Made by a program: the position numbers and the translations under genes | Source: Acidobacteriaceae bacterium | GTDB taxonomy: Bacteria; Acidobacteriota; Terriglobia; Terriglobales; Acidobacteriaceae | Length of the DNA: 64,000 nucleotides | Assembly: GCA_003131315.1 (NCBI GenBank) | Contig: PKUV01000140.1 | Location: 40,121 to 104,120, forward strand | Direction of reading: 5' to 3' | Notes under the pieces: model-generated | Told to the model about the DNA's origin: nothing | Seen by the model: the letters and a program-made list of their open reading frames with translations, nothing else | Databases searched by the model: none | In this document: positions 27,635 to 36,670 of the stretch, one piece after another | Position numbering within the stretch: position 1 is the first letter of the stretch | How the letters are laid out: every line of letters starts with the position of its first letter

Positions 27635-28423
27635 ATGCGTGCCGTATCAAGGAGATTCTTTCGCCAGGTCAAGAGTGCAGTATTGCAATCCGACATCTCT
27701 TATCGGCTCTATCTCAGACTGAAATTCGGCGCCGGCAGGCTCTTGGCGATACCGGATGCTCGGCTTCCCAACGGGACCTTGCAAAGTTCTGCCGAATGGA
27801 AAAACGCATTTGAGAGAGCGAAACGTCTTCAGGTCCCACTCCATCGTGGAGATGAAAAGAACTGGGACCATCTCGCCGCCGTGTTTGCAATCCTTAGCCA
27901 CACACCAACTTCAGCTCGTATCCTCGATGCGGGAGCGGAGTTTTACAGCAATGTACTACCGGCGCTGTTTGTCTATGGCTATAGCAATCTGTATGGGATC
28001 AATCTGTCCTTCACTGGTCCCGCGCGACGTGGCCCGATACGTTACCTCCCCGGCGATATAACACATTCCCCCTTTCCGGACGAATATTTCGACGCCGTAA
28101 CTTGCATGAGCGTGATTGAGCATGGCGTTCCGCTGGGAAACTACTTTCGGGAGATGCATCGTATTCTGAAGCCAGGCGGATTGCTGATTACTTCTACCGA
28201 CTACTATCCAATTTCGATCGATACCCATGGCCAGATGGCGCATGGGGCTCCAATCAAGATTTTTTCTAAGCCTGAAATCCAGGAAGCGTTAAGGCTCGCG
28301 ATAGAGATCGGCTTTGAACTTACGGGCGATGTCGATCTCGAATGTACAACGAAGCCTATCCGGTGGATGCAGTTTAATCTTGAATACAGCTTTATTATCT
28401 TCACCCTCCGCAAGAAGCTTTAA
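27635..28423 (+). CDS. Class I SAM-dependent methyltransferase
   Basis: The 262-residue protein has the methyltransferase fold: a variant motif I (ARILDAGAEFYSNVLP near residue 94), an acidic motif II (YGINLSF near 118), DAVTCMSVIEHG near 156 and HRILKPGGLLITSTDYY near 178. The glycine-rich loop is degenerate. The target is unknown; similar proteins act in surface polysaccharide or metabolite methylation. The gene is visibly AT-richer than its neighbours, which suggests transfer. It lies between REP-like units E and D. Confidence 0.8.
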   Translation: MRAVSRRFFRQVKSAVLQSDISYRLYLRLKFGAGRLLAIPDARLPNGTLQSSAEWKNAFERAKRLQVPLHRGDEKNWDHLAAVFAILSHTPTSARILDAGAEFYSNVLPALFVYGYSNLYGINLSFTGPARRGPIRYLPGDITHSPFPDEYFDAVTCMSVIEHGVPLGNYFREMHRILKPGGLLITSTDYYPISIDTHGQMAHGAPIKIFSKPEIQEALRLAIEIGFELTGDVDLECTTKPIRWMQFNLEYSFIIFTLRKKL

Positions 28424-28450
28424 GATGGAGCGTAGAGAAGCCTTTACTGG

Positions 28451-28700
28451 CGGGTGGCCCACATCTCGAATGGGAAAGTATGCCGCTTCTTATATTTGAT
28501 GTTGGCGGAACGAAAACGGGGGTGCCCCACTCATTCGCGTCTTTTGCGAATGAGTGGGAAGATCACAATCTGACTGAGGTTCGCGTCACGGTCAGGCGCG
28601 AAAGCCTTTGATTACGAACGCCTTTTCCCGTGTCGAAGCGGTTCGAATCCAACTCATCGCAAAGAACGCGATGAGTGGGGCACCCAAGATTGTCTGGGCC
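28451..28700. repeat. REP-like double unit, copy D
   Basis: The copy has the same order as copy C: CGGGTGGCCCACATCTCGAA at the left, two hairpins (CCCACTCATTCGC and a stem close to CCCACTCATCGC) and CACCCAAGATTGTCTGGGCC at the right. The two match base for base over most of their length, with scattered differences. Confidence 0.9.
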
Positions 28701-28733
28701 ACGCGCCAGAAGTGATCCGGAACGGCGACGACT

Positions 28734-29129
28734 TCAGCGGTTTGCCAAGACTGGCACCTGGCGAGCCTTGAGCAGGTGCTCATCCGCTGTTACCAGGGTC
28801 AGATCGAATACTCGCGCAGTGGCCACCAGAAAACGGTCGGCGGGGTCGCGATGGGGGAGCTGCACGCGGGCGGTTTCTTGCGCGACCTGGTAAGTGATCT
28901 GAGCTTCCCGCATGGGAACTGCGTCCAGCGCATTTGCGATCCACGCCTGGGGATTGGGATGCAGAGTCAGCCTGTTTTTCTGGCACAGAGTCAGAACCTC
29001 CCACAACGAGATGGGGGAAAGCCACAACTCATTGCTGGGATTCTCCAGGGTGGCAGTCAGGCGGCCGGAAAGACGCGCTCGATCAAGCGCACTCCACACC
29101 CAAATATGAGTATCGAGCAGCAGTTTCAT
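28734..29129 (-). CDS. PIN-domain toxin
   Basis: The protein starts MKLLLDTHIWVW with the first acidic active-site Asp and continues with ISLWEVLTLC (Glu), HRDPADRFLVATA (paired Asp) and TLVTADEHLL (last Asp). These are the Asp/Glu positions of VapC-like PIN ribonucleases. The start codon overlaps the stop of the antitoxin gene by four bases (ATGA), so translation is coupled. Such toxins cleave RNA. Confidence 0.9.
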   Translation of the reverse strand: MKLLLDTHIWVWSALDRARLSGRLTATLENPSNELWLSPISLWEVLTLCQKNRLTLHPNPQAWIANALDAVPMREAQITYQVAQETARVQLPHRDPADRFLVATARVFDLTLVTADEHLLKARQVPVLANR

Positions 29130-29368
29130 CCGCGCAGGGCTTCCCAATCGTCTTCTTCGCTGGCAGGAGAAACGATGTCGCCCGTGATTTGACCGGTTCC
29201 CGCCAGAGAACCTACCCAGTGCTTCGGCTTCCTGGACGCATGAGGAGGGACGAGCTCAGCCACCGGCTCGCCGAAACGCGTCACCAGAACTGGTTTCCCG
29301 GTTTTGCGGACTCTCTCGAGCACGGCCAGGCAAGTGGCTTTGAATTTGGAAATGGCTATTTCTTCCAT
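29126..29368 (-). CDS. Phd/YefM-type antitoxin
   Basis: The 80-residue protein has the N-terminal Phd/YefM pattern (MEEIAISKFKATCLAVLERV, then GKPVLVTRFGEPVAELVPP) and an acidic C-terminal tail that should wrap the toxin. It precedes the PIN toxin gene on the same strand with an ATGA overlap. It probably represses its own promoter. Confidence 0.9.
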   Translation of the reverse strand: MEEIAISKFKATCLAVLERVRKTGKPVLVTRFGEPVAELVPPHASRKPKHWVGSLAGTGQITGDIVSPASEEDDWEALRG

Positions 29369-29577
29369 GTCGGGCCTCCCTTATAAATAGTACTATGGTC
29401 AGAGACCATGGTCAATACACAGAATGTGTCTCTTCAACCGGTGACCGCCCGCACGATCTGACGATTCATCACAAAACCACAGTGACCGCCCGCACATCTG
29501 CCTGATCCATAACGCGCTACGCTGATTCCACTCTCAGGACCTCTCCCGGTCCCGTTCCCTCCAGAAAGAGACTTGCT

Positions 29578-30159
29578 ATGCGTGCGTCAAGACGCGTGTT
29601 GGTTGTTGCACTCGCTTGTCTGTCGAACTTCTGCCTATCGAGCTTTGCAGCCGCGCAGCAATCGGATCAAGTCGTCGCTGAGCGTGTTCTCGGTCCGCAA
29701 TGGAAACAGCTTTCGCGCCGGGCCGGGATGATATTCGCCGGCACGGTGCTCACCGCCCCGCCGCAGACTGCGGCAAGCGATCGGGCAGTTCCGGCGGCGA
29801 CTCCCGCGGTCCAGTTGAGTTTTCGCGTGGACCGGGCGATTGCCGGGGTCGAGCGGGGACAAGTTCTCACTATTCACGAATGGGCGGGAGCGTCGTCCAT
29901 GCATCGGCCGATGAGTAGCGGCCAGCGCATTTTGATCTTTTTATATCCGCCGAGTCGCTTGGCCCTTACCAGCCCAGTGGGTGGATCACTCGGCCAAGTT
30001 GCTCTCGATCCGAGCGGGAAGAACGTTGCCGAGCTGAAGCCTGCTGCACCAATTGGCTTACGAAACCGATCGTCTGCGCGGCCACGTGTGCCCGTCGATA
30101 CCGGGAGCGTCAGCGTCGTTCAACTGGAGCGGGCCATCCGCAGCGCCCGAGAGGAGTGA
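29578..30159 (+). CDS. Secreted protein of unknown function
   Basis: The 193-residue product has a signal peptide (VLVVALACLSNFCLSSFAAA) and a beta-rich body (GMIFAGTVLTA, VQLSFRVDRAIAGV, RILIFLYPPS). The pattern of a surface protein with a small beta-barrel-like module is seen but no named domain. It is four bases before the large Ig-like protein gene, so they form an operon. The upstream 29400-29577 region carries two direct copies of GTGACCGCCCGCAC. Confidence 0.6.
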   Translation: MRASRRVLVVALACLSNFCLSSFAAAQQSDQVVAERVLGPQWKQLSRRAGMIFAGTVLTAPPQTAASDRAVPAATPAVQLSFRVDRAIAGVERGQVLTIHEWAGASSMHRPMSSGQRILIFLYPPSRLALTSPVGGSLGQVALDPSGKNVAELKPAAPIGLRNRSSARPRVPVDTGSVSVVQLERAIRSAREE

Positions 30160-30162
30160 GTC

Positions 30163-33100
30163 ATGCGCTCGCGAATTCTGGCGGTTGCCGTTCTTCTGAT
30201 TTGCAGCGCTGTTGCCAGCCGCGCCGGAGGCCCGGCTTTCATCGCGGGCTCCGGCTACGCTCCCGGAGTTGAAGGCCAACCGCTGGTCTGGGCGAATGGC
30301 GCTGTGCAGTACTTCACCGACCAGGGCGACCTGAGTCCGATCCTCCCCAACGCACAGGCCGATGCTTTTGTTGCCAACGCTTTCAGCGCCTGGACCAGCA
30401 TTTCAAGTGTTGCCCTCACCGCATCGCAGGGCGGACATCTTGCTGAAGATGTGAACGGCAGCAACATCGCAGCCGCTACCAACGGAACGATCACCGCCCC
30501 GGCGGACATTACATCTTCAGCCACGAGCACTCCCCTCGGAATTGTTTACGACTACGACGGGACGGTCACCGATGCGCTGCTGGGCCAAGGCGCTGGAGGC
30601 TTGGCCGATTGCTTCACCAACGCCGTCTACGGCGGACCCGACAACTTCACCACGGGCGGAAACATCGTGCACGCGTTCGTAGTGATCAACGGAGTCTGCG
30701 CGGCCACCAGCGCGCAACTGCCTGACGTTCAATACCGGCTGGTGCGCGTGCTGGGGCGCATTCTTGGCTTGGGATGGTCGCAAGCCAACCTGAACGTGTT
30801 GACGCAGATACCACCTCCGACCAGCGCCGATTTCGCGGGATTTCCGGTGATGCACTTTACCGATCCGATTACCTGCGTGCCCATCAGCGCCTGCTATCCG
30901 AATGCGGCCGTGCCCAAAATGGATGACATCGACGCGCTCGCACGGCTTTATCCAGTCAGCGGGAACCCGCAACCGGCGGGCAGAATCTACGGCAGCGTGT
31001 ACTTCACCGATGCATCCGGGAATGCCGTGCAGCCGATGCAGGGCGTCAACGTGGTGGCCCGGCTGATCGTCTCGGGCCAGCCCTCGCGGCAGTATGTTGT
31101 GACTTCCGTTTCTGGGTTCGCTTTTTGCGGCAACGCGGGCAACATCATCGATGGATACGTGGACGGAAATGGCCTTCGCTATGACCGGTGGGGATCCGAC
31201 GATCCCTCGCTCGAAGGTTTTTTCGATCTGGGCCAACTGATGATTCCGACCGGGCAAACTATCGCCCAGTACCAGTTAAGTGTGGAAGCTCTGGACTCGA
31301 ACTGGTCCTTGGGCGTCGAGCCGTACGCTCCCACACAGGTGACGCCCTCGGGCTCGTTCGCTCCGGTTGTCGTCACAGTGCCGAATGGGTCAAATGCGGA
31401 GCGGGACATTCTGATGTTGCAGGATGAAATCGCGCAAGCGCATCCCGGCAGCGGTTCGACTTACGCGAATCCGGCGGCGCTTCCGGCGGGCGGTGGATGG
31501 GGGTCGTGGATCTCCGGTTACGGCAGCACCGATTGGTTCGAGTTCACAGCGCAGGCGAACCGGACAGCCTCGGTCTCGGTGACCGCCCTCGACAAAACGG
31601 GCCAGCCGACCGAAACCAAACTGTTGCCCGTAATTGGGATCTGGCAATTGAGCGACCAGAGCGGAAATCCCGCGCCTGCGTCCACGCCCTCGGCATTCAA
31701 CACGACGACTTGGGGAATGAGTCGCCTGGATGCGCAGTTCAGCGCGTCAAGTGCGTTCCGAGTGGGGGTGGCCGACTTCCGTGGAGACGGTCGTCCAGAC
31801 TACTTCTACCATGCGAGCCTGCTTTATTCGGATACGGTTACACCGGCGCGCCTCAGTCTTGCTGGCGGCGTGACCACTCTCAATGGCATCGGATTCGAAC
31901 CGGGACTGCAGGTGAGCGTTGCGGGCAACAACGGCAACACTCTTTCTGCGTCGGCGAGCCAGATCGAGGTGGCCGTGCCTGCCGGATCGCAGGACGGAAT
32001 TGCCACGATCCAGGTTACGGATCCGGTGAGCGGTGCTTTTTCCCAAATGATTGGTGCATTGACCTATGGCGCTCTGGCCACGGATCGGTTGTTACTGCTG
32101 CAAGGTGCGGAACCGGCAACGCCCGTTGGGTCTGCCGCCGCCAATGCGATCCGCGTGCGCGCGGTTGCCGCCGATGGCATTACGCCGGTGAGCGGGGCGA
32201 CGATTGCCTGGAGCGCGACCAACGGCTTGCAGTTCTCGGCGTGCAACGGAGCTTCCTCCTGTTCGGTGCTGAGCGATGAAGCGGGAGAATCTTCCAGCTG
32301 GGTGACGCCCACCGCGACCGGACAGAGCACGATCACGATAGCTCTGGCGCCAGCATCGTACTCGCCGCCGCAGTCGCAACAGGCGACGGTGGTGGGAACC
32401 TCGACCGCGCTCGACCTGGTTGCGGTGACGCCGACGCGCTGGGTTGGGCAAGGCGCGACGATCGCCGTTCCGCTCACCGTCGAAACGCTCGACCTGGGCG
32501 TGCCGAAGGCGAATGTAACGGTCAATTTCGCCCTCACCAAGGGCACGGCGTCGCTTTCGTCGGGCAGTGCAACCACCAACGGCTCGGGATTCGCCACCAT
32601 CGTGGCAAATCTCACGAATCAAAATGCCGATGTGCAGGTGAGTGCTTGCGTCGCTCCGAACAATGCGCCCTGCCAGACTTTTACCTTGTTCTCCACGCCC
32701 GCTTCGCTGTGGACGCTGGAGATGGTGAGTGGATCGTCGCAGGTTGTGCCGACCGGGCAGCCCTTTCAATTGCTGGTCATGCGAGTGACCGACGGCTCGC
32801 TTACCGCGAATCCAGTGATGGGAGTGAACGTCACCTTTGCGACCACGCTGGCACGGGTCAGTCCAGACTCCGGAGGCCAACAGGATGGCGACTCTGTTGT
32901 CGGGGGAAACGGAATGCCCATTCTGCTCGGATCGTCGCAGGCGCAGGTCGTGAGCACTCAGGACGGCCTCGCTTCCATCGTGCCCTCAGCCGGAAGCGTG
33001 GGCCCGTGCGATGTGTTCATCACGGTGAGTGCGGGCCAATCAAACGTGCAATTGCAAATGGAGAGCGTGGCGGCGATAGTTCCGTCGCAGCCGAACAAGA

Positions 33101-33477
33101 GCCGCGCCAAGGCGCCGATTGTGCAGCGCGATCCGCAATTCGGTTCGCAAACGTCTGCGCCACAAAGCACCCCGGAGTTGTTGTTCTCTGTGCCCCAGGG
33201 CGATCCGAGCAACGAGCCGGTGGCGGATTCGCACGTAACCACCAGCCCGGAAACCGCGGACGACGCCTCCAGCGATCATGGAGGCTCGGCGACGTCGAAT
33301 CCCGCGGTAAATGAGCAGGCTGCTTCCGCGCCCCGTCCGCGATCAAAGCCCCCCAAAGCCAAGGTTCCGAAGAAGGCATCGCGACTGGAGAGCCACACTG
33401 CCCCTGCTTCAAGCAAGTGGTCGCCCGAGGACAAACGAAGTTGCCGCGCCCTGGCAGGGGATGGCCCCCTTTTCTGA
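30163..33477 (+). CDS. Large secreted protein with degenerate matrixin-like and Ig-like domains
   Basis: The 1104-residue protein has a signal peptide (ILAVAVLLICSAVASRA). Residues about 60-270 follow the outline of a matrixin-type peptidase: a helix with FSAWTSISSVALT and the late MDDIDALARLYPVSG stretch. The place of the zinc helix reads RVLGRILGLGWSQ, lacking the HExxH pair. An IPT/TIG-like domain (LNGIGFEPGLQVSVAG near 575) and three Big-like repeats (about 660-920) follow, then a Lys/Pro/Ser-rich tail. It may be a surface adhesin. GAGGAG precedes the ATG and the upstream small secreted gene is in the same operon. Confidence 0.7.
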   Translation: MRSRILAVAVLLICSAVASRAGGPAFIAGSGYAPGVEGQPLVWANGAVQYFTDQGDLSPILPNAQADAFVANAFSAWTSISSVALTASQGGHLAEDVNGSNIAAATNGTITAPADITSSATSTPLGIVYDYDGTVTDALLGQGAGGLADCFTNAVYGGPDNFTTGGNIVHAFVVINGVCAATSAQLPDVQYRLVRVLGRILGLGWSQANLNVLTQIPPPTSADFAGFPVMHFTDPITCVPISACYPNAAVPKMDDIDALARLYPVSGNPQPAGRIYGSVYFTDASGNAVQPMQGVNVVARLIVSGQPSRQYVVTSVSGFAFCGNAGNIIDGYVDGNGLRYDRWGSDDPSLEGFFDLGQLMIPTGQTIAQYQLSVEALDSNWSLGVEPYAPTQVTPSGSFAPVVVTVPNGSNAERDILMLQDEIAQAHPGSGSTYANPAALPAGGGWGSWISGYGSTDWFEFTAQANRTASVSVTALDKTGQPTETKLLPVIGIWQLSDQSGNPAPASTPSAFNTTTWGMSRLDAQFSASSAFRVGVADFRGDGRPDYFYHASLLYSDTVTPARLSLAGGVTTLNGIGFEPGLQVSVAGNNGNTLSASASQIEVAVPAGSQDGIATIQVTDPVSGAFSQMIGALTYGALATDRLLLLQGAEPATPVGSAAANAIRVRAVAADGITPVSGATIAWSATNGLQFSACNGASSCSVLSDEAGESSSWVTPTATGQSTITIALAPASYSPPQSQQATVVGTSTALDLVAVTPTRWVGQGATIAVPLTVETLDLGVPKANVTVNFALTKGTASLSSGSATTNGSGFATIVANLTNQNADVQVSACVAPNNAPCQTFTLFSTPASLWTLEMVSGSSQVVPTGQPFQLLVMRVTDGSLTANPVMGVNVTFATTLARVSPDSGGQQDGDSVVGGNGMPILLGSSQAQVVSTQDGLASIVPSAGSVGPCDVFITVSAGQSNVQLQMESVAAIVPSQPNKSRAKAPIVQRDPQFGSQTSAPQSTPELLFSVPQGDPSNEPVADSHVTTSPETADDASSDHGGSATSNPAVNEQAASAPRPRSKPPKAKVPKKASRLESHTAPASSKWSPEDKRSCRALAGDGPLF

Positions 33478-33542
33478 TCCCCCGGTCAGGTCACGACTTG
33501 AGAGGCTGCCGAGAAACTTAGGTTTTGACTTTGTTTTGAAGG

Positions 33543-33674
33543 GGCGCGGCTTCAGCCGCGCCGCAAGTCCTTTGAAATCAGATGCCCCTTTAGGGGCTGC
33601 GGTCGGAGCGTTGTCCAGAAATACCTTGAGTCATTGAATCAATGATTCAATACCTCAATGACTCAATTCATCAC
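33543..33674. repeat. CTTCAG hairpins and a TGATTCAATG word hairpin
   Basis: GGCGCGGCTTCAGCCGCGCC at 33543-33562 and GCCCCTTTAGGGGC at 33584-33597 form two short hairpins. TTGAGTCATTGAATCAATGA and its complement follow at 33628-33667. They lie between convergent genes and could end transcription from both. Confidence 0.75.
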
Positions 33675-36004
33675 TTCTTCGTCCACTGATCGACCCAGTC
33701 GTTGACTGTCTTATACCAAAGCTGCGAATTCTGCGGCTTCAGCACCCAGTGCCCTTCATCTGGGAAGTAGAGCATCTTCGACGGCACGCCCATCGTCTGT
33801 AGAGTGGTGAAAAGCTGGAAGCCTTCGCTGACGTCGAGGCGGTAGTCGAACTGGCCATGGATGACGAGCGTCGGCGTCTTGAAATTCTTCGCCGAGTTGC
33901 GCGGAGACCATTTCTCGTACATCTCCGGGTTCGTGTACGGAGTGCCCTTGAACTCCCAGTTATTGAACCAGAGTTCTTCGGTCGTGCCCCAGGCGGAGTC
34001 GGTATTGAACATGCCGTCGTGCGACACGATGCACTTGAAACGGTCGGTGTGGCCAAGCACCCAGTTGGCCATGTATCCGCCATAGCTCGCGCCCAGCGCG
34101 CACTCGCGGTCTTTGTCAATGAACGGATAAGTCTTCTCGGCGTAGTCGAGCCCCTTCATCAGGTCTTCAAACGGAGCGCCGCCCCAGTCGCCGTTGATGG
34201 CGTCAATGAACTTCTGCCCGTATCCGGTCGAGCCGTGGAAGTTGATCATGATAACCACGTATCCATTGGCGGCGAAGAGTTCGGGATTCCAGCGATACGA
34301 CCAGTCGTCTCCCCAAGCGCCCTGCGGGCCGCCATGGATGAGGAACTTCACGGGATATCTGTTGAAATATTTCTTGCCCGCATACTTCTCTAAATGCCAA
34401 CCGGGATCGAAATCCCGATACTCAAAATCTGGAGGATAAACCATGAAGCCCTCTACGGGATCTCCGTTGGCACCACGGAACCATAGCTTCTTCAGCGCCG
34501 GGTCATCGTGGAACACGGCGAGTACCTGGCGATTGAGTCGCGTCAGTGGCTTCCAATCCCCCGGTACTGGGGCAGCGCCAGTCGGATGATTCTTTTCGAA
34601 TTCGATCTCGAGTTCTGACGCTGGTGGCGACATCAACGTGGCAGTTGTCGTGCAAACAGCCGTCTCTTCCGTGGTCTTAACCTCGAACTCATAGATCTCA
34701 TTAGGGGAAATCAAACTGTTCCTGGTTCCGAGCAGTATTCTGCCATCGGGAGAAAACTCCAAGTCGTCGTATGTTCCTTGCGCAATAGACTCATTACAAA
34801 AGTTGCCCAAGACGGAGAGGTTCTTTCCATTTGCACCAAGCCTGAATACGGGGCTGTAGCCCTTGTTCTCGGCAGAAAAATAGATCTGTTTTGAATCGGG
34901 AGTCCATGTAAATGTTCCAACCCACCGGTCGAAATCCTCAGTCAAATTTCTTTTCTCCCCTGTCTTCCGGTCGTACAGCATCAGCCGGAAGCGGTCGCTC
35001 TCGTATCCTGGACGCTGCTGGGCGCGGTAGGCGATGTACTTGCCATCGGGAGAATAGAGCGGCGTCGAGTCGCTGGCGGGATTGTCGGCGGTGATGTTCT
35101 TGGTCTGCGCCAGAACCTGCGCCGGCGTGGCATCCAACGACATGTTCACGACCACAGTGAAGAGATCGTTGTTGGTGGAGGTAGCTTCGACCTCGTCGTG
35201 GTTCGAGGTGTAGCAAATCTCCTGCCCGTCGGGCGAGAAGGCGTAGTTATCCTGGCCTCCCAGCGAGAACACGGGCGCATCGTAATCGCCGGGCGTGAGG
35301 TCTCGGGGCGGACCGGAGGGACAGACGACGCCGTTCTCCCCGGTGACGCATTGCACCACCACACCGCCGGGTTGGTAAGGATCCGCAGGAATCACGAACA
35401 GATGACTGCGCCTTCCCTCCTTATAGGCATTCCAATGTCGATAAAGCAGGTGGTCGAAGATCAGCGCTTTGACCTTAGATCCTTGGGCCTCCTTCAACTT
35501 CTGGGCATTGCAGGCGACTTCGGCATCGGCTGCGGCGTCGCACTCAGGATAAACGTTTGACACAAAGAGAATGCGCCCGCCGTCCGGAGACCAAAGTTCG
35601 CCGTCGGCTTCCGTTGCTATCGAAGTTAGCCGGTGAACTCCGGTTACAGTACCAGCCGCACTGTCGAAATCCGCAAGCCAAACCTGCGATCCGCCTTCCC
35701 TATTCGAGAGGAACGCGAAGCGCTTCCCATCCGGAGCCCAGCGCGGCCGGTCGCCGTCCTGATCGGCGATGAGGACGCGTTCCTGTCCTCCCGCCAGCGG
35801 GACGATCCAGATGTGCGGTGTCTTTTTATTCGCGGCCGGGTCCACATCGACCGCGCTGAAGAGCACCCACTTCCCGTCGGGCGAAGGCACGGGCTCGCCC
35901 ACGCGCTTCAGCTTCATCATGTCTTCGAAAGTGAAGGGGTACCTGGCTTGAGAGAAGGCGGGGAGAGAGAAAAGAAGAACGAGAAGAAAAGCAAGACGGC
36001 GCAT
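33671..36004 (-). CDS. S9 family (prolyl oligopeptidase-like) secreted peptidase
   Basis: The 777-residue protein has a signal peptide (MRRLAFLLVLLFSLPAFSQA), a beta-propeller of WD-like repeats (several 'SPDGK' blades, residues about 40-440) and a C-terminal alpha/beta-hydrolase domain. The nucleophile Ser is in GASYGGYM near 625, the Asp and His in DYRLDV and DEGHWV. It should cleave short peptides in the periplasm. A perfect GGAGG six bases upstream marks the start at 36004; the frame is open 14 codons further. Confidence 0.9.
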   Translation of the reverse strand: MRRLAFLLVLLFSLPAFSQARYPFTFEDMMKLKRVGEPVPSPDGKWVLFSAVDVDPAANKKTPHIWIVPLAGGQERVLIADQDGDRPRWAPDGKRFAFLSNREGGSQVWLADFDSAAGTVTGVHRLTSIATEADGELWSPDGGRILFVSNVYPECDAAADAEVACNAQKLKEAQGSKVKALIFDHLLYRHWNAYKEGRRSHLFVIPADPYQPGGVVVQCVTGENGVVCPSGPPRDLTPGDYDAPVFSLGGQDNYAFSPDGQEICYTSNHDEVEATSTNNDLFTVVVNMSLDATPAQVLAQTKNITADNPASDSTPLYSPDGKYIAYRAQQRPGYESDRFRLMLYDRKTGEKRNLTEDFDRWVGTFTWTPDSKQIYFSAENKGYSPVFRLGANGKNLSVLGNFCNESIAQGTYDDLEFSPDGRILLGTRNSLISPNEIYEFEVKTTEETAVCTTTATLMSPPASELEIEFEKNHPTGAAPVPGDWKPLTRLNRQVLAVFHDDPALKKLWFRGANGDPVEGFMVYPPDFEYRDFDPGWHLEKYAGKKYFNRYPVKFLIHGGPQGAWGDDWSYRWNPELFAANGYVVIMINFHGSTGYGQKFIDAINGDWGGAPFEDLMKGLDYAEKTYPFIDKDRECALGASYGGYMANWVLGHTDRFKCIVSHDGMFNTDSAWGTTEELWFNNWEFKGTPYTNPEMYEKWSPRNSAKNFKTPTLVIHGQFDYRLDVSEGFQLFTTLQTMGVPSKMLYFPDEGHWVLKPQNSQLWYKTVNDWVDQWTKK

Positions 36005-36049
36005 GACGTGCCTCCGCGGAACAAGAGAGTGTAGCACCGCGGACAAGGT

Positions 36050-36230
36050 CAGAGGTTAGAGGTCAGATTGCAGAGGGAGGTCGGAGGTGAGAGGTCAGAT
36101 TGCAGAGGTAAAACCACTCCGAGCGCAAAGAGCACTGCAATGCCCGGAGCTCTTACCTCTGCAATCTAACCTCTGACTTCTGCAATTCGACCTTTCACCT
36201 CTGCAATCTGACCTCTAACCTCTGCAATCG
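36050..36230. repeat. Word hairpin cluster, CAGAGGTCAGATTGCAG family
   Basis: Several copies of GAGGTCAGATTGCAGAGG on the left and of the complement CCTCTGCAATCTGACCTCT on the right fill the gap between the S9 peptidase and the TPR gene. It is the longest member of this family in the window. Confidence 0.8.
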
Positions 36231-36232
36231 CC

Positions 36233-36541
36233 TCATCCCAGTTCTTCCAGCATGGCCGTCATCTCCGATTGGGCGTGCGCGTTGCCGGTGCGGCGTGCGG
36301 AAGAGATGCCATCCACCAGCATCCGCTTGGCCTCATCGATGCGGCTCGCGGTGGCCAGCGTTTGCGCTGCCATGAAGTATGCGGGTGTGTAATCCGGAGT
36401 TTTCCCGATCAGCGTTTTGAATTCCTGAAGCGCCTGCTCGATTTGTCCGGCCTTCGAGTACTCCAGCGCCAGTCCATAGCGCGCAAACGAGTCCTCGGGA
36501 TTCGCGGTAAGAATTTCGCTCAACATGGCAATGCGATCCAT
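36233..36541 (-). CDS. Tetratricopeptide-repeat protein
   Basis: The 102-residue protein is about two and a half TPR motifs (FARYGLALEYSKAGQIEQAL, then TPAYFMAAQTLATASRIDEA). TPRs mediate protein-protein contact. No signal peptide or catalytic residues are seen. It stands alone between repeats. Confidence 0.75.
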   Translation of the reverse strand: MDRIAMLSEILTANPEDSFARYGLALEYSKAGQIEQALQEFKTLIGKTPDYTPAYFMAAQTLATASRIDEAKRMLVDGISSARRTGNAHAQSEMTAMLEELG

Positions 36542-36544
36542 GAG

Positions 36545-36607
36545 GAAGGTCTCAGGTGTCAGGTCTCAGCTAAAAGCCAAAGGCCAAAAGCCAAAAGCCA
36601 AAAGCTG
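36545..36607. repeat. Half word-repeats, GGTCTCAGG and AGCTAAAAGCC words
   Basis: GAAGGTCTCAGGTGTCAGG and then several copies of AAAAGCCAAAAGCC run from just upstream of the TPR gene. They are single arms of families whose hairpins are complete at 47073 and 24162. Confidence 0.65.
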
Positions 36608-36670
36608 ATTCATGATCCTCCCATTCATATCACGCCCCGCGTTACAATAGGTTTTCTCCGAGGGACCAAC

